Below, piece by piece: positions 56,964-64,000 of a stretch of DNA of 64,000 bases. Position 1 is the stretch's first letter. The number at the start of each line of letters is the position of its first letter. Made by a program: the position numbers and the translations under genes. Origin of the DNA: Triplophysa rosa. Lineage: Eukaryota > Chordata > Actinopteri > Cypriniformes > Nemacheilidae. The stretch spans positions 32,277,592 through 32,341,591 of the forward strand of contig NC_079891.1 in the NCBI RefSeq assembly GCF_024868665.1, in the 5' to 3' direction. The notes under the pieces were generated by a model, which saw nothing but the letters and a program-made list of their open reading frames with translations, had not been told where the DNA came from and made no database searches.

Positions 56964-57140
56964 CCTCAGCTGAACTGTTGCACTGTCAGTTCTCTCCTGG
57001 TGTCGAGGGCAGCCGAGTTCCCCCTTGGACTCCTTTGCCAATGTGAAGCCCTTCGCCCTGTTATCATTCTGCCAGCTTCTTACGCCAGTTCATCTTCAAT
57101 GCCCCTTCTCTTCTGCCTCACATTGGATCCTCACAACTTG

Positions 57141-57143
<3 letters not shown>

Positions 57144-57171
<28 letters not shown>
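57144..57171. repeat. (CT)n microsatellite
   Basis: A second CT tract about 180 bp after the first, in otherwise non-repetitive, GC-richer sequence. Confidence 0.9.
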
Positions 57172-58297
57172 GCCCACTCCCACAGAGATCCATTGACTTG
57201 GCTCTTGTAGGAACAGTAGAGCATGTGCAGCTGATTTATGAGCTGCCGTGGTCAGAGGCTCTTGTTATTTTAAAATGAGAGGAGAATTAAAGCAGCATAG
57301 CGCTTGTGTCAATAATGGGTTGGGCACTTTGTTGAATATACTTTATAGAAAGTGTTAAAATAGCAATAAAAATAGGTCAAGAGACTAAACAAATCTATAA
57401 ATATGAATATCTGTTTCTTACACCGGGGATCTGTTGTAGAAGCAGTTTGTGAGTTGTAACGTCGTAACCACCTACAAACCGCAAAAAAAAAAAATCTTAT
57501 TCCTCATTCATCTCAGTATTATAATAGTTCTTGTATTGTTCCTTTAAGTATGAATATGGGTAGTTCATAGACTAATATGCAAAGTTTTTATATTTTTCTA
57601 TGGTGTTACTGCAGCAATGTAGATAAATCTCTCTTATGCCATTTTATATGATACATATAAATATTAATCATATAAAACAATGTAATATTAACTGTGCGTT
57701 TTCCGAACTTTGCTATGTCACACCATAGGACACATGTACGATTTATTCGCCAACTGCCCATATGGAGTATATTTTACCGTTACTGTCAAGAAGTAATGTG
57801 TACATCCAAAACACTGAATTTTTTAAAGAATGAAAATATAATGACTTTGTCAGTGAATGAAATAGGCAAAAGAAAATCATAAGTTGAAGTGCTAACTAAC
57901 TAGAAGTCCCTATAAGACTTAAGGGACTAACTTCAGACCGTGTGAACAGATGCTGCGAACCTACGCTGGTGATTTTTAAAATCCAATGAATATAAAAATG
58001 AATGAGAAATTGCATTTGCACAGTCTGTCTAGACACCCAGAGTTCTGCGCATAAGGACACATGTCTAGAACGCAGACAGATGATGTGATTTAGCTGGTGG
58101 AAGAAGGCCAACTCTAGATACCAATTTTTGCGAGAACCGTAACCGTTAGACAACCATCATCCAGAATACCCGGGTCATCTCTGTTCTTTATGACTGATGT
58201 CAAATGTCTGAATCAAAATAGAGCCTTTTTTTATGAGTTCACTGTAGCTCTACATCACAGGGGTTCACAGGATGAAAGCTAAGCGCTAACAGTGCAA

Positions 58298-58300
<3 letters not shown>
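57172..58300. other. non-coding, nothing recognised
   Basis: AT-rich, no repeat edges or gene. Confidence 0.4.

Positions 58301-58304
<4 letters not shown>

Positions 58305-58335
<31 letters not shown>
58305..58335. repeat. (TA)n microsatellite
   Basis: Uninterrupted TA run directly abutting the LINE 3' end at 58336, a common insertion or expansion context. Confidence 0.9.
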
Positions 58336-58339
<4 letters not shown>

Positions 58340-58690
58340 ATTCAGAATCAGAATCAGAAAGAGCTTTATTGCCAAGTATGTTTGCACATACAAGGAATTT
58401 GTTTTGGTGACAGGAGCATCCAGAACACAGAAACAGCAACAACAGTATACAGAGACCATAACACAATAGAATACAGTACACAATGATTTAAATAAGGGCC
58501 TATGGGTATAAAACATTAAGAAATACAATACAATAAACATAAGATAAAGATATAGAGAGAGTAAAGCTATGTGTGTATGTAAATATGTACAAGTAAAAAA
58601 TAAGAATAGACTATTGTAGTACAAGGCATGTGCTATACAGCAGAATGAATGAAATATAATTTACAGAAAAAGTTGTATAAAAATAGATAG
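58336..58690 (-). mobile_element. LINE 3' end (minus strand)
   Basis: In reverse, 'acttggcaataaagctcttt' is followed by repeats of CTGATT, the characteristic 3' ending of a common fish non-LTR family. The body (58400-58690) is 3' UTR text without coding capacity. 5'-truncated. Confidence 0.72.
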
Positions 58691-60603
58691 TGTATTATCT
58701 GGAGGATATAATTATATCCTATAATTATAATAATTATAGTAATAATAATAATTATATCCTACAGGTGTATTATATATATATATAAATTATTTTTGAGGAT
58801 GATCAGTTGTGTTTTGTTAGTGTTAAGTCTAATTGACATACACTATTAGAGGATTTCTTTTTGGGGTTTGAAACTATAGTACATGGAATTTTATTAGGAA
58901 CTCACAAACAGTGTTTTGAGCTTAGGTTTATTGGATGAAAATAAAGAATAAAAATACAATCAAGAATGTTAAAACGTTTCAAGGCTAAAAAATTGTAATA
59001 ATGTTTGTATACTTTAAGGAAATATTGAAAAGATGCTTTCTGAATCCTGATACACTTTTGGCATCCAGAGGAAGATCTTTACACCTTTTCCACTAGCAAG
59101 CACATTTTTTAAGGATGACGATCCAACTGGGGTTTATAATTCTTTGCCAAATTGCAGGGTAGTTATGCTATACAATACACAAAATGCATGCTCTTTCCAA
59201 GACTCGTAACCTTTTGACATTACCCCAGTGAAATTCACTTTTATTAAAGTGTTTAGTAGTTTAATGGACATATTAAGATATACCGGTTAATTCAGAGAGG
59301 AATACACATGCATTAAAGATCTCAGAGATTCGATTTATTTCTGTATTTTCTAAGATTATTTCCTTTTCTGCTCCCATGTAAAGACATAAAAGGAAATTAT
59401 GCAGAGCAGAAAATATTGCAAAGAAATTGCATCTAGGGCTTTTATTACGAATGCCTCGCTAACTTCTGTGAAGTTTCAATAGTTTTTACTATATCACAGA
59501 CACAGATGAAAACTTTGGGAAGAACGCTTTAAGAAATGATTTTCATATGCATTGTTCTGAATTTCCAGAGCAGAGCTAAAATAAATATGTTTTGCCTGCT
59601 CAATACAAGAATTTCAAAAAACACAGGAACGATAACAAATTGTGTTGCTTGTGTTGTATGCATGTGGAGCTAATGCAGAAAACATGTGTTTAAACATGCG
59701 CGCCCAGAGTCAGATCTACTAAACTGAGTTCTCTTTCACGTCTTCTTACTCTGAAACGGACACATAAACACAAAATTACGTAAAAATTCCCATATTAGCA
59801 AGGATCCCTGTAAAAGTAGTCCTTTTCATGAACAGGAAACAAAACGCATGTGTCAAAGTACATTAGATCCGTATATCCGTATACTCGCTCTTAAAGGGGC
59901 AGCAGCATAATAAAGATCTCCGTTTATAATGTTCGTCAAACAACAAAGGACGGGCCCAAAACACTGATATTAAAGGAATTGTGTTTTCCTTATACGAGTT
60001 GTTAAGATAAAGAAAAAAAGTAATATACAATAATTTCATTGTTAAAGATGTGCTTTAAATACACTTTACACTTTGTGTTGAAAGAGAGTTTATGTATAAG
60101 CAATAAAATCAATAACCATTATCCTAAACAATTATTTTTTATTAATTTGCAATTGATTTATTAATGTATTAAACATGCTTGGATGTAGTTTTAATGTTTC
60201 TTTTTTCTTGCCTCACCTCACCACTCTGGTGCTACCAAATTAACAGCTGGTGCCATGCACCTATATATAACGTATAACTTGGTGGCACCGGTGCAACCTC
60301 TCTAAAATGTTAGTCTAGAGCCCTGGCATTGTATGTATTCTTTGCCGTGAAGGCAATCCCATAATGCTGAATTTCTCTTTGTCAAAAAATCTAAACAAGT
60401 AACATCTGCATTAGTGTATGTGTAAAGTTCCCTTCATGTTCACAGTGCATAGTCATTTTTGCAATAATCATTTTTATTACCATTACCAGCTTTTATTTTA
60501 TAAGGTTTTATTGTTTTATGTACATGCGTTTCAGTATTTGATAGTTTCCTCTTTGGCTTTAATGGTCAAATGGACTCCACAAGTTTAGTGACTTAGAAAT
60601 AGT
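58691..60603. other. non-coding, AT-rich
   Basis: Short TA-rich patches near 58710-58790. No gene or other repeat boundary recognised. Confidence 0.45.
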
Positions 60604-60609
60604 GTATAC

Positions 60610-61201
60610 TGTCACGACTGCTGTCACGACCGGGGGGTGTGACAGCGCAGAGAAGAACCCAAGCGCAGGCAGCGGTTCGGCAAGAACATAAATACTTTAT
60701 TTAACAAACAAAAAAACCCGCGATGGGGTGTCAAAGACTAGATAAAACTAAGTAAAACTGAAAACAGGACTTCCCACGAGGGGGCAAAAACAAGAAACAA
60801 GATATCTAAACTAAACACTTACAGGTCAAACAAGGACATGAAGGCATCAAGACAAGGTAAGTTTCCAACAAGACAAGGTATAATCCACACAGCAAGGTTT
60901 GACATGCACGTCAAGCAGACTGGGAACAAAACAGTACACAACAGCACAGGACAGCAAACACGAGGGCACTAAATAGGGAGAACATACGAAGGATAATTAA
61001 CGAGGGCAGGTGGGGAACATGATACACGGCAGGGAAGCAATACAGGAAACGAGAGGGGCGGGGCCAATGACAAGACACTAGAAAGCACATGAGATGTAAA
61101 AACGTAAACAACCCATGACTTTCTCACATAAAACATAAGGGATCTGTCCCGATCCTGCCACACGACTAGAAATTCATGAACAAGAAGGCAGGACCGTGAC
61201 A
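60610..61201 (-). mobile_element. solo LTR (592 bp, minus strand)
   Basis: TG...CA ends ('tgtcacgactgc' left, 'ggaccgtgaca' right on the plus strand) with an exact 6-bp duplication GTATAC (60604-60609 and 61202-61207). On the minus strand a TATA-like 'ctatttagtg' (near 60967-60976) precedes an AATAAA (complement of 60697-60702), giving a U3-R-U5 layout. No internal retroviral coding sequence is adjacent, so this is a solo LTR left by recombination. Minus open frames 60911-61163 are shadows. Confidence 0.85.
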
Positions 61202-61207
61202 GTATAC

Positions 61208-62169
61208 TGTTAAATATATCTTTAGAGTTCTTTCATGTCGTTGTTTTTTCTGCTTTTGTTGTTATGTTTATCCTAACAGACTAGCTGTATAAGATTTTAC
61301 TTTGATTGCTCTGGTCAGCATATGAGGTGCACTGGAGCAGTAATTCCATAAGGGTTAGAAATCCAATCATAACCTTATTATAATCATTTTCTCAATGAAC
61401 AGCATTGTAACTTTTCATGACCTTGATGATTTTCAGACATAAGAGTTTTCCAAAGAGGAAATTAAAAGCAAGCAAGTAGAATTAGTCTTGTACTTGGAAG
61501 TGTAATTCTGTAAGAACTTTCTTTTGCTCGGGTTCCTTTTCTTTTTTCAATACGTCTAACTCCATTCGGCATCACGTGTGCTCATGTAAGAGAGTTTTCA
61601 TGTTTTATTAAGACATTCTTTATATTAGCACCAGGACAGTCAATACAATCACTCTCCCCTCATTTGGTCATATCTCTCAAAGCAAACTCAGTCGGACAGC
61701 ACAAGTCTTTTCATCTTCCGTGTCAGGATTTTTCATTTGCCTTTCTGAAGGGGTATAATTTTCCTGCGTGAGAAGCAATAAAACTGTGATCGCATTAGAA
61801 AGGCAGAGCAATCAATGAATCATATTGAGCGCTGGGACTGAAATCACAGGGGCGCTGTATTGCCTGTTATTTTGCACTCCGCTCTCATGATCTAAGTGTT
61901 GTTTGTCATAAGGTTTATCCGTAACTACTGTAATTATTAAACGCAAGTACAATCATACGTTCACCAAATACACGTTTGTGTTTGCAATTCTGATTGCTTT
62001 GCATGCATAATTTAAAAGAATGTTTTTTTGGAACTAATTTGCATTATTAATCATGTGATTAATTAAGTGGCACTAACCAGTAGACTTGATTAATTTTTCT
62101 AAACCTATGAAAACTTCTACTGTAACAATCATGTACTGTATGTCCGAAACCTAGTATAATATCAGCATG
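61208..62169. other. non-coding; 61560-61900 balanced composition
   Basis: No gene. The 61560-61900 segment lacks low complexity and repeats, so it is a candidate conserved non-coding element that only alignment could confirm. Confidence 0.35.
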
Positions 62170-62177
62170 CTTTCAAT

Positions 62178-62718
62178 TAGACATAGATCGATATATTGCC
62201 GTGGCTGATATCGGCCGATATTTAGACATTTTTTATTGTCGGCATCGGACAATATAGTATATATTTGTACAAATGGATGATATTTTATTCTGTTTGGCTG
62301 CCATACAGCATATTAGCATTTTATTCATAAAAATGCCACGAAGATCTAAAGCAGGCATTTGCCACTTATGTAATATGACCACAGTAAAATGTGTCGTGTA
62401 AGGTGAATAATACAAAAATTGTATGGTAAGTATCAACAATATGTTTAAATTGATATATTTTATTCATATTAAGCCATGTTTAGCTGCCCACAATTATAAC
62501 GTCATGTGTAGACCTCTTCATGTGTTCAAGTCTGTTACTAACTAACTAGGCATGTAAAACACAATAATTGTTCATTTAGTTTCACAAATTTTCTGTATAT
62601 CTCTCATTTACTAATTTAGTTGCACATGTGTTATATAGACCTCTTATCGGCCAATCGGCCACAGTGCTTTCTTAATATCAGCATCGACCATTAAAAACCC
62701 TATATCGGTCGACCACTA
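62178..62718. mobile_element. hAT-type element (TAGTGGTCGACCGATAT terminus)
   Basis: Right end 'atatcggtcgaccacta'; left end 'tagacatagatcgatat' is its eroded inverse (12 of 17). Target duplication CTTTCAAT (62170-62177) and CTTTTAAT (62719-62726), 7 of 8. Subterminal 'ctgatatcggccgatat' and 'ctcttatcggccaatcggcc' fit the family. Length is 541 bp. Confidence 0.87.
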
Positions 62719-62726
62719 CTTTTAAT

Positions 62727-63466
62727 GTGCTGCATTGATATGAGAATTAGTTGCAAAAACCTGTATAAAGTTTAATAATATGATGACCAGAAATGGCATA
62801 TTTAGAAATAATTGAGATATTTTTTATCTTTCAGGTGCCTTAGCTCTTTTTTGCCAAGCAATGGAGTAGAGGAGAACAGTAATAATGAATATATGAATAT
62901 GAATGTTAGTTTAGCCTAAAGAAATTTGGAAGAAATGTGAAATACAAACACAAACAAGAATTTTTAGGATGTGTCATGCGATAATGATGCAGGAGCGACT
63001 CTGATTGTGTTTCCTTTTCTTTTGCCCAATAAATTGGTTGTTTTTGGACTCTTGCCTCTGAAATGTTAGTATGCAAAGTCCAACATTTCCTCCAAACTCT
63101 GCCTGTAAGTGTGAAGAGGTGAGGCAGTAACATGTGGGCGTAGGAAAGAGACAGTGAGGAAACAGTTGATGAATGAGCTGACAATGTTGCATCATTTCAA
63201 TTCAGTGAATTTAGGCAATAAATTCGTTTCACGGGGTAATTTCACATCCTGGGAAATCATGCAATAGATCTCATGTGGTTCTCCTGTGGTGTTATGCATT
63301 GAAATCATGCTGGAATAGGAATTAATATTCTGAGCATCACAGGCCAAGCATTTTTTTGGAATGCATTTACACAAAAAGCTCCAAAACATTCTAATACATT
63401 TTTTATGTAATATTTTTGTGTATTGGCCATAAAGGTTTTTTGGCCATCATGCCACCATAATATTTG
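62727..63466. other. non-coding, nothing recognised
   Basis: Minus open frames (62906-63571) have no family resemblance. Confidence 0.4.
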
Positions 63467-64000
63467 TAGGGCTCTATGATTTCCGCAATGCGGAAAAAGC
63501 GGACGGAATCGCAGAATCAGACATAAAGACGGAATTTGCTGTATAACACGGAATGGCATGGAATCAAGCAAATGTACTACTTTTTAACCAGAAAGTAGCG
63601 CTGCACAGCTGACAAAATGCAAATAAATCATGTTAGAACGTTAGAATTATTCAGATGCGGTTTACATAACATGCTTGTTTTGCGTGTCTGTATTAAAAGT
63701 GGTTAGATTGCGTGTACTGCACGCGTAACGTTCGTGTGCAGTACTGCCAACTATTTTCAATGGAAAGTAGTTAAAGCCTGCCCGAAAAGTCGCTAAATGT
63801 CGCCAGATGACGTCACGTGCTAATTTGCATATCAGTGATGTCATCACGTAGTATCAGGCAAGCTAAGCTCTCTCAGGTCTGCTTCATATCTCTACTCTCT
63901 GAGCTGTCGTATACAGTATTATATTAAACAATACACCCAAATGTACAATAAATAGGTTCTTAATTACTTATTTTTCTGTTTCTGTTGGCAGACAAGAAAA
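63467..64000 (+). mobile_element. hAT-type element, left end, cut by window edge
   Basis: Starts 'tagggctctatgatttccgc' followed by 'aatgcggaaaaagcggac', a familiar cyprinid hAT left end. No right end occurs before 64000, so length and target duplication cannot be judged; the presumed left flank is AATATTTG. Confidence 0.65.

Noticed and set aside
1..64000. Bacterial-type systems, CRISPR arrays, rRNA or working tRNA genes
   Set aside because: No regularly spaced repeats with unique spacers, no operon-like ORF clusters, no rRNA sequence; tRNA-like segments are SINE heads with imperfect cloverleaves.

Overview
This window reads as vertebrate nuclear DNA, most likely from a cyprinid (carp or zebrafish-like) teleost. 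It is AT-rich. Almost none of the short open frames look like genes, and dispersed repeats typical of cyprinid genomes are everywhere: palindromic TTAA-flanked MITEs (terminus like AAGGGATAGTTCACCC), hAT-type non-autonomous elements with 8-bp target duplications, tRNA-derived SINEs and L2-type LINE tails. Family and species are inferred from recognition of these repeats; no database was searched. There is no operon structure, bacterial gene, CRISPR array or rRNA.

Only one protein-coding locus is recognisable: a CHCHD4 (Mia40-type mitochondrial intermembrane-space import oxidoreductase) homologue on the + strand at 21059-21667. Two exons are joined by a GT-AG intron; the short first exon was not found. 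The twin CX9C fold is intact but the redox CPC motif reads FPC, so the copy is either a diverged paralogue without normal Mia40 redox activity or a decaying gene. A second, much weaker candidate is a pair of possible 5' exons at about 34000-34794 with a short MGC-starting open frame.

Layout: 1-3180 mostly unassigned non-coding; 3185-4423 a MITE split by a hAT element that carries a further GC-rich inverted repeat; 6684-7851 a TIR element with a tRNA-like segment inside; 8766-10440 SINEs and a TTAA MITE; 13164-13926 a long-TIR element; 15100-18400 MITEs, a hAT with exact target duplication and a SINE; 18735-19995 a ~140-bp satellite array apparently interrupted by a solo LTR; 21059-21667 the CHCHD4 exons, flanked by two same-orientation copies of a ~370-bp dispersed repeat; 25051-26201 a multiply folded TIR element followed by a GC-rich retroelement-like patch; 27216-31205 three DNA elements; 33900-35650 the GC-richer candidate exon region; 36658-43496 palindromic MITE, hATs and a large foldback; 44600-57300 scattered repeats, a microsatellite and an L2 3' end; 58336-64000 a LINE tail, a solo LTR and two hAT elements, the last cut by the window edge.

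I did not find a convincing undescribed biological system. The most useful observations are the CPC-to-FPC change in the CHCHD4 homologue, the nested insertion histories that target duplications make explicit, and the interrupted satellite array.
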